Positions 22,773 through 31,814 of a DNA stretch of 38,644 nt are shown here, in pieces. The DNA comes from Syntrophomonadaceae bacterium. Lineage in GTDB: Bacteria; Bacillota; Dethiobacteria; DTU022. The notes below the pieces were generated by a model that saw nothing but the letters and a program-made list of their open reading frames with translations, searched no databases and had not been told where the DNA came from. The translations under genes were made by a program, and so were the position numbers. The stretch spans positions 1 to 38,644 of the forward strand of contig SLRT01000079.1 of the NCBI GenBank assembly GCA_007130825.1. Direction: 5' to 3'. The stretch's first letter is position 1; the number at the start of each line of letters is the position of its first letter.

Positions 22773-22837
22773 TTGAAGATAACACTGTCATGAAAAATCA
22801 TACCTGCTGTTTATGTTGGTCATGATCTTCAATTTTT
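22773..22837 (+). terminator. Rho-independent terminator after the GNAT gene
   Basis: TTGAAGAT (22773-22780) pairs with ATCTTCAA (22825-22832), reinforced by CATGA/TCATG inside, followed by TTTTT at 22833-22837. The loop is long, so strength is uncertain. Confidence 0.6.
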
Positions 22838-22863
22838 AACACAGATCTATAAACACATATAAG
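22836..22863 (+). promoter_or_regulatory. Candidate nagA promoter
   Basis: TTAACA (22836-22841), 16 bases, TATAAG (22858-22863), directly after the terminator and about 40 bases before the nagA start. Confidence 0.4.
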
Positions 22864-22904
22864 CATAGCGGCAGACTATTAATTTACAGGGGGATGAATA
22901 AATT

Positions 22905-24122
22905 TTGAGCAACAACAACCAAAGCATCTCCGTTCACAATTTCGAGCATCGCCGTGATCAGAGTTTCATTCTTTATAACGGGACTGTTTATACCCCCTGG
23001 GGAAAATTTCACGGTGGAGTAACGGTGCGCAAAGGAAAAATTGATGCAGTTTTTAAGGGAGAGCCGGCGGATATGCTCGCCGCGAAAAGCGAAATACTGG
23101 TAAACTGTTATGAAAAAAGTATTGTCCCCGGTTTTATTGACCTTCATGTGCACGGCTCAAAAGGTTTTGATTTCACCCTTGCTTCGACAGAAGAAATAAC
23201 CAGGGCCGTTTCTTTTCAAGCCGCTACAGGTGGGACAACCGCCCTGTTGCCAACAATTGTTTCAGCCCCACTGAACACAATCAAACGAGCTTCGGAGAAA
23301 ATTAAGCAGGCAAGAATAAAAATCAGCGGGCCGCAAATACTGGGCGTTCATCTGGAAGGACCTTTCTTAAACCCATGGTACAAAGGCGCTCATTCTGAAG
23401 AATATCTCAGACATCCCGAACCAAAGTTAATTGAGGACCTGGCAGCATCCCTCGGAGAAGAGCTGTCAATGATCACCCTGTCCCCTGAACTGCCGTATGC
23501 CATTGAAGCAATATCATACCTGAGCAGGCAGGGCATAATAGTCGCTCTCGGCCACAGTGGAGCAACCCTGGAAGAGGTTCAAAAGGCCGTTGATTGCGGC
23601 CTTAGCCACGCAGTGCATACTTATTCAACCATGCGGAGATTTCACCACCGTTCACCCGGCGCCCTCGGAGCCGTACTCACTATGGATGAAATCAGCGCTG
23701 AAATTGTCGCCGACGGCGTCCACATCGATCCCGCCGCGGTAAAACTATTCTTCCGCGCAAAACCGCCTGGCCAGGCCATACTGGTCACTGATGCCCTGGC
23801 CGTTTGTGGCCTGACTGACGGAGAATGCATGCTGGGAGACAAAAAAATAATTAAACGTGCCGGTAAAGCCTTCCTTGAAAACGGCACCCTGGCAGGCAGT
23901 ATCATAACCATGAACCTTGCTGTAGCCGGGGCAGTCAAAATGAGCTCACTGAGCCTGGAAAAAATTCTACCGGCAGCCACCATCAACCCGGCCCGGGTGC
24001 TCGGACTGGATAATTGCAAGGGCTCCCTTGAAAAAGGAAAAGATGCCGACATCGTTATCCTCGATGACGACTACAGGGTCATCTCAACAATATGCCGCGG
24101 AAAAGTTTTCCGCCACAGCTGA
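22905..24122 (+). CDS. nagA: N-acetylglucosamine-6-phosphate deacetylase
   Basis: Amidohydrolase that removes the acetyl group from GlcNAc-6-phosphate in amino-sugar and cell-wall recycling. The 405-residue protein has the metal-binding H81-x-H83 (FIDLHVHGSKG), the catalytic-site Glu in GVHLEGPFLNP, GHSGATLEEV with the following His, HTYSTMRRFHHRSPGALGA, IVADGVHIDP and the catalytic Asp in LVTDALA. The start is TTG at 22905, about 11 bases after GGGGG; it gives about 20 extra residues before the usual ILYNGTVYTP beginning, so the true start is a little uncertain. No nagB or PTS gene is adjacent. Confidence 0.93.
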   Translation: MSNNNQSISVHNFEHRRDQSFILYNGTVYTPWGKFHGGVTVRKGKIDAVFKGEPADMLAAKSEILVNCYEKSIVPGFIDLHVHGSKGFDFTLASTEEITRAVSFQAATGGTTALLPTIVSAPLNTIKRASEKIKQARIKISGPQILGVHLEGPFLNPWYKGAHSEEYLRHPEPKLIEDLAASLGEELSMITLSPELPYAIEAISYLSRQGIIVALGHSGATLEEVQKAVDCGLSHAVHTYSTMRRFHHRSPGALGAVLTMDEISAEIVADGVHIDPAAVKLFFRAKPPGQAILVTDALAVCGLTDGECMLGDKKIIKRAGKAFLENGTLAGSIITMNLAVAGAVKMSSLSLEKILPAATINPARVLGLDNCKGSLEKGKDADIVILDDDYRVISTICRGKVFRHS

Positions 24123-24218
24123 CAATTAATCATAGCGCAAGGAGAAAAAGACTCCACGGCAATAACAACTAAACTGGCTTTATGGATTAATAATTGCACT
24201 GCTCCGGCATTGTTAACT

Positions 24219-24410
24219 TTACTTCTGCTGGATGTCTGTCAACAACTTCCCGCCTACTCCCACGTTTTCCGGCGAAGATGAACGCAGGTAAACCACGAAT
24301 GCTGATTTGTCGATGCCGGTAGCTTTACTGGCTGACTCGGTAAAAGATTCAATCAGCTCCCTTTTCTTATCCTTTTCCAGCTCCGGACCATAAAAAAATA
24401 TCGTTGGCAC
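24219..24410 (-). CDS. 4-oxalocrotonate tautomerase-family protein
   Basis: Small tautomerase of 63 residues. Translation starts at a GTG at 24410 with AAAGGA about 9 bases upstream. After Met removal the N-terminus is Pro (PTIFFYGPELEKDKKREL), the catalytic base of the family. The rest matches one beta-alpha-beta unit (ESFTESASKATGIDKSAFVVYLRSSSPENVGVGGKLL). The frame is open further upstream to 24500, but that extension would bury the proline and is rejected. Substrate unknown. A TGTTATAAT promoter lies at 24468-24460 on the minus strand. Confidence 0.88.
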   Translation of the reverse strand: MPTIFFYGPELEKDKKRELIESFTESASKATGIDKSAFVVYLRSSSPENVGVGGKLLTDIQQK

Positions 24411-24459
24411 GAAAAACCATCCTTTCTGTTTTAGCTTAGTAATTAATATGGAGAGCTTG

Positions 24460-24468
24460 ATTATAACA
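24460..24468 (-). promoter_or_regulatory. Extended -10 promoter of the tautomerase gene
   Basis: TGTTATAAT on the minus strand about 50 bases before the GTG start. A GGTCAAA sequence lies just upstream; it is a single half of a CtsR-like site and no second half was found. Confidence 0.5.
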
Positions 24469-24551
24469 AACTTTGACCAAACAAACTTATATGCTTTCAA
24501 TATCTATCCTTTGAATCCATGACTTCCCGGGTTACGGTTTTTTTTGCAAAA

Positions 24552-25577
24552 TCAGGGGCTGGTCATGATCCGGAAAGTATTATAACAAGGTTCTGGAGAC
24601 AATCCCCAGAGATAAGATGTCTCTACCACGTCGGGAACGATGCATTTTTGACACTTGTTCCCTAAATCGATCAATTTTCGGCGATCCTGCTCACTGATTA
24701 TTTCCTTCAAGCCCTTTTCTCTTACGTTACCAACTGAGCTTCCGGGAGTAAAACAATTTAAGGCGGTACCGTCGGCGAGCACATTTAAGAAGACCAGGGG
24801 AACCCGGCACCGGTAATCCCCCCCTTCAAGCATATATTCCTGCAAATAGCGGCGGCAGTTGTTAACGGGCAAGCCTTGTTTTTTTAACTCCAAAAATCTC
24901 CGGGCCGCATAGCGGAAACCCTCAAAAGATGCAAGATCGGGCCGGTTTGTTTGCCCTTCTCCGCCGGGCAATTCACCCTCCATAGCCGGAGAAAGATAAA
25001 GCGATAGACCCAGATCCCGGGCCAGGTAAGCAACCCCTTCGGCATCTTTTTCGTTATCCCGGTGAAGTATACAGTTTATAAACAGTTTGATCCGGGGATA
25101 ATTATCACGGATAAGCCTGGCTCCTTTCACTGCCCGCTCGAACAAACCGGGGCAATTCCTGAACGCATCATGCCTGGAGGCTTCGGGATAATCGAGGGAA
25201 ACGATTAAACCATCCACTTCCGGCCCCAGTTGATCATATGTTTCAGGGAGATAATAACCGTTGGTGATGACGACAGTAAGCATGCCCGCCTGCCGGGAAG
25301 CGCGACAGAGCACTGGTAAATCTTCACGACAAAGAGGTTCTCCGCCCCATATTACATTGGCCACAAAACCGGTTTCCGAAGCTTCTGAATAAAGAGTTTC
25401 ATTGTCTGCTGTGCTCATTTCTTCAGCCACGTTGTCTCTCCAAAAGCAGGTCGGACACTGGCAGTTGCAACGGGCAGTAACCAGGTGAGAGAGAAAAAAG
25501 GGAGTTTTCCGCAATCCAAGGCGACTTGCAATGATCGCTTTAAATAAAGGCATGGCTTGTAAACGAAGCAGACCCAT
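24552..25577 (-). CDS. Radical SAM protein with SPASM-like C-terminus
   Basis: Radical SAM enzyme of 341 residues. The [4Fe-4S]/SAM motif is C37-x3-C41-x2-C44 (ARCNCQCPTCFW), followed by VIWGGEPLCREDLP (the GGE element) and VVITNGYYLPETYDQL. The C-terminal part carries additional cysteines (NNCRRYLQEY, YRCRVPLVF, LNCFTPG, NKCQKC) as in SPASM/twitch domains that hold auxiliary clusters. No peptide substrate or maturation partner is adjacent, so the reaction is unknown. I chose the ATG at 25577 with GGGGTG upstream; a GTG at 25607 is the alternative. Confidence 0.82.
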   Translation of the reverse strand: MGLLRLQAMPLFKAIIASRLGLRKTPFFLSHLVTARCNCQCPTCFWRDNVAEEMSTADNETLYSEASETGFVANVIWGGEPLCREDLPVLCRASRQAGMLTVVITNGYYLPETYDQLGPEVDGLIVSLDYPEASRHDAFRNCPGLFERAVKGARLIRDNYPRIKLFINCILHRDNEKDAEGVAYLARDLGLSLYLSPAMEGELPGGEGQTNRPDLASFEGFRYAARRFLELKKQGLPVNNCRRYLQEYMLEGGDYRCRVPLVFLNVLADGTALNCFTPGSSVGNVREKGLKEIISEQDRRKLIDLGNKCQKCIVPDVVETSYLWGLSPEPCYNTFRIMTSP

Positions 25578-25730
25578 CGTGGCACCCCATTTCTGTCTTT
25601 TCTCCACGTTCGGTATTTACATCTTCTGATTTATTTCCAGCCTATTATGGCCAAAAGCAAATGTCAACTTCTGCGGCGCTTTGTCGCCCGGCTCCCTTAA
25701 TAATTGCAACTGCCGCAGAAAGTCCGTGTC

Positions 25731-25757
25731 AAAAAAACCCGGTGATTATGCTCCGGG
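25731..25757 (-). terminator. Rho-independent terminator (distal) of the PrcB-like gene
   Basis: On the minus strand CCCGG (25757-25753) pairs with CCGGG (25742-25738), followed by seven T (25737-25731). It is the second of two terminators after the gene. Confidence 0.75.
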
Positions 25758-25791
25758 CAAATTGATGAAGTTTAACTTGCCTTTTTACAGA

Positions 25792-25820
25792 CCAAAACCG
25801 GGGAGTATTCTTCTCCCCGG
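25792..25820 (-). terminator. Rho-independent terminator (proximal) of the PrcB-like gene
   Basis: CCGGGGAG (25820-25813 on the minus strand) pairs with CTCCCCGG (25805-25798), followed by TTTTGG. Eight perfect base pairs with a 7-base loop. Confidence 0.8.
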
Positions 25821-25854
25821 CTTTAGCAGTGGTTAAGGTTCTTTGGGCAGAAAC

Positions 25855-26298
25855 TTATTCGATGACCGGTATTTCAGTTTCGTCTCCGGTGGCAACGAAC
25901 TCAATCGGCAGGTCGGTTTCTTCAACTACAACCAGGTCATAAGGGTAGGTCAGAGCCTGAGTAACAACTTCATCTTCGCCCGGTTCGCTAAAATTAGCGG
26001 TGACAACCAGCTTTTCTTCTTGCTCAACTACAGCGGCAATTTCTACGTCAAAACCGCCTGTCGGCTTTTCGCCGTAAGTTACCAGGATATAAAGTTCATC
26101 ATTATACAACCGGGTCTGCCCACCGAATGTTTCCCGTGAATTTTCGATCCACTCTTCTATTTCGGCAGGATGCCCATCATTATCGTTGATCGGATCTTCA
26201 GGTCTAATATCCTCTTCCATTGTTCCAGGTTCACCACAGCCATAAACGAAAAGAATTGTTGATGCCAGCATAGTAATTAGTAATACTCTCTTTAACAT
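25855..26298 (-). CDS. PrcB-like secreted lipoprotein
   Basis: Lipoprotein of 147 residues. The signal MLKRVLLITMLASTILFVYGCGEPG ends in a lipobox Cys. The mature domain contains YILVTYGEKPTGGFDVEIAAVVEQEEKLVV, which matches the 'protease complex subunit PrcB' family pattern (GxKPTGGYxVEI), and ends in an acidic beta-strand tail. PrcB-like proteins are extracellular and often of unknown role; in treponemes PrcB partners a protease, but no protease gene is adjacent here. ATG at 26298 is 7 bases after AAGGAGG. Two strong terminators follow, so it is monocistronic. Confidence 0.8.
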   Translation of the reverse strand: MLKRVLLITMLASTILFVYGCGEPGTMEEDIRPEDPINDNDGHPAEIEEWIENSRETFGGQTRLYNDELYILVTYGEKPTGGFDVEIAAVVEQEEKLVVTANFSEPGEDEVVTQALTYPYDLVVVEETDLPIEFVATGDETEIPVIE

Positions 26299-26542
26299 GT
26301 AAATACCTCCTTGATATTTGTTCTTTGTAATAGAAAGCTTCTTATGCTCCTCTATATATGCAGACAATTTATTAGCCAGATTGGTTCAAACACCTGAGCT
26401 GGGCAAACCAGTTCCTTCAAAGTTGAGTATGAATAGGCAGCTATACAAAAAATATTATTTAAAGGAAATAACCCGGGGCGCGGCGAAAGAAATTGAGTTG
26501 GAAGGCAAAAATGAGGAAAACAGATTCGAATCAGGTGGCTAT

Positions 26543-27925
26543 ATGGCAAATGACAGAAACCCTCCATGCAAACAGGGCCAGGTTCTTGCAGTGGAAATCA
26601 CCGACCTTAATCACCGGGGCGAAGGTGTGGGCAAAACCGGCGGTTTTACGCTGTTTGTCCCGCAAGCGCTGCCCGGAGAAATTGCCAGGGTAGAAATTAG
26701 CGCCGTTAGAAAAAATTTTGCCGGAGCCAAGCTTCTTACCCTGGAACAATCTTCCCCCCACCGGGTAAACCCGCCCTGCCCTTACTTTCCTGAATGTGGC
26801 GGATGCCAGATCCAGCACCTTTCCTATGAAAAACAGCTGGCCTGGAAAAATGAAAAAGTGTTTGAAACCCTGCGCCGCATCGCCGGCGCGGAACCATCCA
26901 TCCAACCGGTCCTGGGCACGGCCAATCCCTGGCGTTACCGCAATAAAGCCCAGGTTCACCTTGGTATAGCAAATGACCGGGTTAAAACCGGCTTTTACCA
27001 GCAGCGAAGCCACCAGATCATCGACATAACAGATTGCCTGGTTCAACACCCCCATAACGGAAAAATGATCAACGCCATCCGCCAGGCAGCTCAAGAATTT
27101 GCCGACCGGAAAACCATTCCGGCCGGCGAAGATCCCTTGCCGGCTAACAGGGCCGCAATCCGTTCTTCTTTTTCCACCGGCAAGAGCATGATCATTCTTA
27201 CCGGCGCCGCCACCAGTAAGAACAGCCCTTTATTTCTGAAAACATACCTGCAAAAGCTGGCTGACCTGATCAACTTCAAGGCCAAGGAGCCGCCGGCCGG
27301 TATTATCCTTCATCAGCCTGACAAAGCCGGCGATCGTCACATCACCCTTTCCGGGCAACCGTACCTTGAAGAAGATATTGCCCCGTTCCACTACCGCCTT
27401 TCCCCCCGGTCATTTTTCCAGGTCAATCCCGGGCAGGCCGGGATATTATACGAGCAAGCGGCGTCACTATCCGGCCGTCCACGTACCGCTTACGATCTTT
27501 ACTGCGGAACAGGCAATTTTGCTCTCTACTTAAGCAAAACGGCAGAACAGGTGATCGGAATCGACTCCGATGGCTCAGCGATAAAAGACGCCAATGAAAA
27601 CGCCGCCCTGAACAAGATCGGCAATATCCAATTTATCAATGCCCGGGCTGAAGATGTGACGGACCTTTTAATCAAAGGAAACCACCCTAAAACAGTTTTT
27701 CTCAACCCACCCCGCCAGGGCTGCTCCCCGGGCCTCCTTGAAGCTATAATCAGAGCCAAACCCGAACGCATCGTTTATATCTCCTGCAGCCCGGCCACCC
27801 TGGCGCGCGATATCGACCGTCTGCAGCAAAGCAGTTATGCTGTAAAATTGGTCCAACCGGTTGATATGTTTCCCCATACCAGCCACGTGGAAAGTGTGGC
27901 TTTAATAGAAAGGCGGCAAGCTTAA
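26543..27925 (+). CDS. rlmD: 23S rRNA (uracil-5-)-methyltransferase, RlmD/RlmCD family
   Basis: SAM-dependent enzyme forming 5-methyluridine in 23S rRNA. From the ATG at 26543 it has about 460 residues: a TRAM domain (VLAVEITDLNHRGEGVGK), the iron-sulfur motif with CPYFPECGGCQIQHL, and the catalytic domain with SFFQVNPGQAG, YDLYCGTGNFALYLS, FLNPPRQGC and the nucleophile Cys in YISCSPATLARD. AGGTGG lies 4-5 bases upstream. The frame stays open back to 26318, but that extension overlaps the promoter region of the divergent prcB gene and lacks family similarity. It is followed by ywbE 22 bases downstream. Confidence 0.95.
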   Translation: MANDRNPPCKQGQVLAVEITDLNHRGEGVGKTGGFTLFVPQALPGEIARVEISAVRKNFAGAKLLTLEQSSPHRVNPPCPYFPECGGCQIQHLSYEKQLAWKNEKVFETLRRIAGAEPSIQPVLGTANPWRYRNKAQVHLGIANDRVKTGFYQQRSHQIIDITDCLVQHPHNGKMINAIRQAAQEFADRKTIPAGEDPLPANRAAIRSSFSTGKSMIILTGAATSKNSPLFLKTYLQKLADLINFKAKEPPAGIILHQPDKAGDRHITLSGQPYLEEDIAPFHYRLSPRSFFQVNPGQAGILYEQAASLSGRPRTAYDLYCGTGNFALYLSKTAEQVIGIDSDGSAIKDANENAALNKIGNIQFINARAEDVTDLLIKGNHPKTVFLNPPRQGCSPGLLEAIIRAKPERIVYISCSPATLARDIDRLQQSSYAVKLVQPVDMFPHTSHVESVALIERRQA

Positions 27926-27947
27926 ATGACTGGAGTGAAGGTTTAAG

Positions 27948-28145
27948 ATGGACGGGCCAAAAAGAATTAATATAAAACCGGGAACCGCTGTATTGATTGT
28001 GCAAAAAAAAGATCAACAAAGCGGTAAACTTACAGAAGGCGTTGTTAAAAAAATCCTCACTAAATCTGCCTCTCATCGCCATGGGATAAAAGTATTACTT
28101 GCAAGCGGAGCGATTGGCCGGGTGAAAAAAGTTAAAACAGAATAG
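27948..28145 (+). CDS. ywbE: YwbE family protein
   Basis: Small basic protein of 65 residues with the YwbE (DUF2196) pattern: RINIKPGTAVLIVQKKDQQSGKLTEGVVKKILTKSASHRHGIKVLL, then GRVKKVK. The fold is expected to be a small beta-barrel, possibly nucleic-acid binding, judging from the positive charge; function is unknown. It follows rlmD by 22 bases with AAGGTTTAAG before the ATG, so the two are probably cotranscribed. Confidence 0.9.
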   Translation: MDGPKRINIKPGTAVLIVQKKDQQSGKLTEGVVKKILTKSASHRHGIKVLLASGAIGRVKKVKTE

Positions 28146-28204
28146 TTGTCCTTAAAAAACTGCAGCATCTAATAACGTGGGCCCTGATTCTTTCTTATTT
28201 GAGC

Positions 28205-28285
28205 GATCCCGCGAACACCCATGGACGCTGTATTTAGCAGGGATCATTTTTAAAGCCAACTTTATGGTGCCGGATCGTCCAGGGT
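28205..28285 (+). repeat. 81-bp dispersed repeat, copy 2
   Basis: Ungapped match (65 of 81 positions) to the minus strand of 19219-19299. As with copy 1, it begins about 50-60 bases after the stop of an upstream gene reading in the same direction (here ywbE) and ends just before a converging gene. It fills most of the 150-base gap between ywbE and yibE/F. Confidence 0.8.
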
Positions 28286-28295
28286 CAGGTATAAA

Positions 28296-29471
28296 CTACC
28301 TCCCCCCGGCCAGCAGGTATTTGGCTAAAAGCGCTGTGACCGGAACAGCGGCAATCAGGCCGATGCTTCCGGCCGCACCGCGGACAAATTCAGTGGCGAT
28401 TATGTCCATGTTGATCACCTTCAGCCAGTCCATCTCGTAACCCATAACCAGTAAAAGCATCGGTGTGGCGGCGCCGACATAGGCCAGAATCAGCGTGTTG
28501 GCCATAGTGCCCATTACGTCGCGGCCGACATTCAGGGCCCCATTGAAAAGATCTCCGCCCGAAATGTCAGGCCTGGCCTGCTTGATTTCCGCCGCCGCGG
28601 AAGCCACCGACATCCCTATATCGGTAATCGCCCCGAGTGAGCCGATAATTATACCGGCAAATAAAAGGCCCCGGAAATCGATGCTGTGATCCAGAAAGTA
28701 GAGCATTTGCGCTTCATGAGTGCCAAAACCGGTTAAACGGGCTATGCTGCCCGCCCAGAAGGCCATCAAGCCGGCCACGACCACCCCGGTGATCGTTCCC
28801 AGGATGGCAACCAGGGATTTGAGGTTTAAACCGCCGATGACAAACAGGGTAAAGGTAATGGCCAGGCAGGCCATGGCTACCGCCAGAGGGATCGGGCTGT
28901 AGCCCAGAAGCAGTAGAGGTAAAAGAAACTGGAAAATCAAGAATATCGTCACCGCCAGGGTAATAATCGTTTTCAGTCCCTTCATGCGGCCGACAAGGAG
29001 CAAAACGATGATAAATACGCCGATCAGGTAGTATACTCCCCGGTCCCGGGCCATATCCTGGACATAAACCTGTTCGAAACTGCCTTCTTCACCAAGAGAG
29101 ACCACGATTACTTCCTGGCCTTCTTCGAGGATAAAATCATAAACCGGATCGCCTTCAAAGAAGGTGTTTATGATATCAATTTTTTTACCCTGGTAAGGCC
29201 CGCTGGTTAGTTCGACAACCACTTCCTGCTCAATAACGGTATAATATTCCCGGTGATCTTCTTTGGTTTCATCTATCTCCAGCACCCGCGCCCGGTAATA
29301 ATGATCTTCAGCGGAAGGTTCTTCTTCAAGCAGATCCTCTGTTGAGGGATCCTGCAGTGAAGGATCTTCGATTAACGGATCGTCTTCAAGAGGATCATCG
29401 CCTGACACAGCACCGGCCGTTGTGCTCAGGCTAAGTACAATAATTGCTGTCCAAATAGATATTTTCAACAT
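28296..29471 (-). CDS. YibE/F-family multi-pass membrane protein
   Basis: Membrane protein of 391 residues. A signal segment (about 1-22) is followed by an acidic low-complexity stretch with repeated DP units (PLEDDPLIEDPSLQDPSTED), an extracellular beta domain (about 60-145), then seven to eight membrane helices. The membrane part contains GLKTIITLAVTIFLIFQFLL, GIIIGSLGAITDIGMSVASA, ARPDISGGDLFNGALNVGRDVMGTMANTLILAYVG and a Gly/Ala-rich end, all typical of the YibE/F family. Function is unknown; transport is inferred. AGGAGG precedes the ATG by 7 bases. It follows the flavoprotein reductase gene by 49 bases on the same strand. Confidence 0.9.
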   Translation of the reverse strand: MLKISIWTAIIVLSLSTTAGAVSGDDPLEDDPLIEDPSLQDPSTEDLLEEEPSAEDHYYRARVLEIDETKEDHREYYTVIEQEVVVELTSGPYQGKKIDIINTFFEGDPVYDFILEEGQEVIVVSLGEEGSFEQVYVQDMARDRGVYYLIGVFIIVLLLVGRMKGLKTIITLAVTIFLIFQFLLPLLLLGYSPIPLAVAMACLAITFTLFVIGGLNLKSLVAILGTITGVVVAGLMAFWAGSIARLTGFGTHEAQMLYFLDHSIDFRGLLFAGIIIGSLGAITDIGMSVASAAAEIKQARPDISGGDLFNGALNVGRDVMGTMANTLILAYVGAATPMLLLVMGYEMDWLKVINMDIIATEFVRGAAGSIGLIAAVPVTALLAKYLLAGGR

Positions 29472-29520
29472 GGGCTAACCTCCTGTTGTCAAAAATCACC
29501 TGTATTTTTCTGCCTGATTG

Positions 29521-30891
29521 TTATCCGGAATTGGCGGTGTTGATAATTGCCTCGGATAGGGTCGGGTGAATGTGCATCATCTCCTGAATATCATAGATGG
29601 TAGCGCCCAGATACACGGCTGTGATTAGCTCGTGGATCAGTTCTCCTGCTTCCGGGCCAATGATGTAGGCGCCCAGGATTTTGCCGTTATTATTATCCAC
29701 AGTCATTTTAATAAAGCCTGCAAATTTTTCCATTGCCCGCGCCCGTCCCTGGAATTTAAACGGGTAGTGTTGGATTTTTACCTCAAATCCTGCAGCAACT
29801 GCTGCTGCTTCATCCAGGCCAACACCGGCTATTTCCGGTTCGGTAAATATGGCAAATGGGATCAGCCTGTTGGAAGAAACGATTTCTTTGCCCCCGGTAA
29901 AGAAGCGGTAAAGCAGTAAAGAATCGTGCCAGGCCCTGTGGGTAAACATCATCCCCCCGGTAGCATCGCCGATAGCCCAGATTCCTTCAGCGCTTGTTTT
30001 AAACCTTTCATCAACAACAATATAACCCCGCTGATCTGTTTCGACCCCCACTTTCTCCAGGTCAAGCTGATCACTGTTGGGCTTCCTGCCGGTGGCGACA
30101 AGAATTTGGTCGGCAGTGTAGCGCACCGGTCCGCCGGCGGTCTCATCAAGCACGCAGATCGATTCACCTTCCACGCTGACCGAACCGATCCTGGTATCAG
30201 TCTTGATCAAAACTCCTTCTTCTTCGAGTATTCTGCGGATTTCTTCTGATATTTCCGGGTCAAGATTTGGAGCCAGGTAATCCCCGCGTTGCAGGATCGT
30301 CACTTTCACGCCCAGGCGGGCAAAGAGTTGTGAAAACTCAAGGGCGATAATTCCGCCACCCAGGATAATCAGGCTTTCGGGAAGCGCCTTCATTTCCATC
30401 ACAGAAGTGGAGGTCAGGTAATTCACATCGCTCAGACCCGGCACCGCCGGCACTGCCGTCCGAGCCCCGGTGGCAATGACAATTTTTTCTGCAGAAATAG
30501 TCTCCCCGTTAACCGCTACTGTTTTAGGCCCGGTAAAAACTGCCTGCCCCTCATATAAAGTAATCCGCTCGTTTTTATCCACATTCTTGTATCTACGGTT
30601 ACGGATCCTTCCGACCAGCTCATCCTTGCGGTTAACCATCGCCGGCCAATCCGCCTGCGGGGGCTCAGCGATAACCCCCACTTTATGAGCATCACGGACC
30701 GTCTGCATCACCCGTGCCGAAGAAATCAGCGTTTTTGAAGGAATACAGCCAACATTTATACAAGTACCCCCCAGGTAGCTCGATTCGACGAGAGCAATCT
30801 GCCAGCCTTTAGCTGCAAGCGGAAAAATTAGATTCGTTCCCGCAGTTCCACCTCCGAGAACAATCAAATCATAGTATTTTCGATCAGGCAT
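29521..30891 (-). CDS. FAD-dependent disulfide oxidoreductase (dihydrolipoamide dehydrogenase/mercuric reductase family)
   Basis: Class I flavoprotein disulfide reductase of 456 residues. The FAD site GGGTAGTNLIFPLAAKGWQ, the redox-active Cys pair C44/C49 (LGGTCINVGCIPSK), the NAD(P) site ILGGGIIALEFSQLFARLG, the second FAD motif IWAIGDATGG and the C-terminal HIHPTLSEAI with its catalytic His-Glu pair are all present. It lacks the N-terminal metal-binding domain and the C-terminal Cys pair of true MerA. It is not next to any 2-oxo acid dehydrogenase or glycine cleavage gene, so its partner may be a different disulfide. Start ATG with GGGAGAG upstream. Confidence 0.92.
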   Translation of the reverse strand: MPDRKYYDLIVLGGGTAGTNLIFPLAAKGWQIALVESSYLGGTCINVGCIPSKTLISSARVMQTVRDAHKVGVIAEPPQADWPAMVNRKDELVGRIRNRRYKNVDKNERITLYEGQAVFTGPKTVAVNGETISAEKIVIATGARTAVPAVPGLSDVNYLTSTSVMEMKALPESLIILGGGIIALEFSQLFARLGVKVTILQRGDYLAPNLDPEISEEIRRILEEEGVLIKTDTRIGSVSVEGESICVLDETAGGPVRYTADQILVATGRKPNSDQLDLEKVGVETDQRGYIVVDERFKTSAEGIWAIGDATGGMMFTHRAWHDSLLLYRFFTGGKEIVSSNRLIPFAIFTEPEIAGVGLDEAAAVAAGFEVKIQHYPFKFQGRARAMEKFAGFIKMTVDNNNGKILGAYIIGPEAGELIHELITAVYLGATIYDIQEMMHIHPTLSEAIINTANSG

Positions 30892-30984
30892 ATCTAAGTC
30901 TCTCCCTTCGTCAACAATTATCGCTACAATTAGTCCTTAGCATTTATTTCAAGCTTGGGCTCCGGCTTTAGAGGCAAAAAAATG

Positions 30985-31710
30985 TCAGCGTCCGATGAAA
31001 AGCTGCGTATAATAATGCCTGCCATCACTGCCAACATAAATACCCACACCGACATACTGAAAATCAGGACTCAGGATATTTCTTCTATGACCCGGTGAAT
31101 TCATCAAATTATTATGAACGGAACCGACATTGCCGCTAGTATTCCAGGCCAGGTTTTCACCCGCCGTCCGGTAGTTAATCCCGTAGTAAAGCAATAAACT
31201 GGTAAAGCTGCCGTGGGTGGGTGAATTATGACTGAAATATTTGTTATCAACCATATCCTTACTCTTGGCCCGGGCAGCAGCAGTTATCTGGCTGTTAACC
31301 TGCAAAGCAGGCAGACCGGCCTCATTCCTGGCCCGGTTAATAAAGTTAACCATCTGCTGCTCTTTACCGGCGGTTAGCGCCGGGCTTGAAAGAACCGCAC
31401 CTTGTGAAAAACCCCGGGAAGCTTTCCTCAGCTCAGCAGGTGAAGGATCAGGTTCCGGCCCCGCTTTCTCACCGGGATTGAAGCGCTGATCTTTATCCGC
31501 CTTAAAGATCAGCGCGTAAAAGTTAACCCCTTCTTTCCCTCTGTCTTCCACCGTATCTTCTAAGTCACCAGGAGGAAATTGCTCATCATGGTAGTCCAAG
31601 GCCAGTTTTGCGGCATTTTCGTTTCCGACAGCAAGAAAAAACACCAGCGGCATCAGCAGGAGGATGAAGCTGAAAAAAAAGCAGGTGTATAAAAATATTT
31701 TAGTATTCAT
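30985..31710 (-). CDS. Secreted/membrane-anchored CAP (SCP-like) domain protein
   Basis: Extracellular protein of 241 residues. An N-terminal hydrophobic segment (KIFLYTCFFFSFILLLMPLVFFLA) acts as signal or anchor. A roughly 95-residue linker follows, then a CAP domain: VNFINRARNEAGLPALQVNSQITAAARAKSKDMVDNKYFSHNSPTHG, ENLAWNTSG, LMNSPGHRRNILSPDFQYVGVGIYV and YYTQLFIG, with the conserved His and Glu residues. Such proteins are common in spore-forming Firmicutes (YkwD type); biochemical role unknown. I chose the ATG at 31710 with GGGAGA 6 bases upstream. Confidence 0.9.
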   Translation of the reverse strand: MNTKIFLYTCFFFSFILLLMPLVFFLAVGNENAAKLALDYHDEQFPPGDLEDTVEDRGKEGVNFYALIFKADKDQRFNPGEKAGPEPDPSPAELRKASRGFSQGAVLSSPALTAGKEQQMVNFINRARNEAGLPALQVNSQITAAARAKSKDMVDNKYFSHNSPTHGSFTSLLLYYGINYRTAGENLAWNTSGNVGSVHNNLMNSPGHRRNILSPDFQYVGVGIYVGSDGRHYYTQLFIGR

Positions 31711-31814
31711 CGCATATCTCCCTGCACCACACTTTATTCCTGTCCAGAACAAAGCGCTGTTGTGATTATCTTTCTAACGGAGAAGGTTTAAGTTTCACAA
31801 GCATTTGATCAGGC

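Noticed and set aside
22755-22830. Possible third copy of the 81-bp repeat (AACCTGGAC ... CCTGCT)
   Set aside because: Only short blocks match and spacing differs; similarity is near what chance allows in this AT-rich, terminator-containing gap.
26318-26542. N-terminal extension of rlmD
   Set aside because: It overlaps the upstream region of the divergent prcB gene, lacks family similarity, and the ATG at 26543 directly precedes the TRAM domain with AGGTGG.
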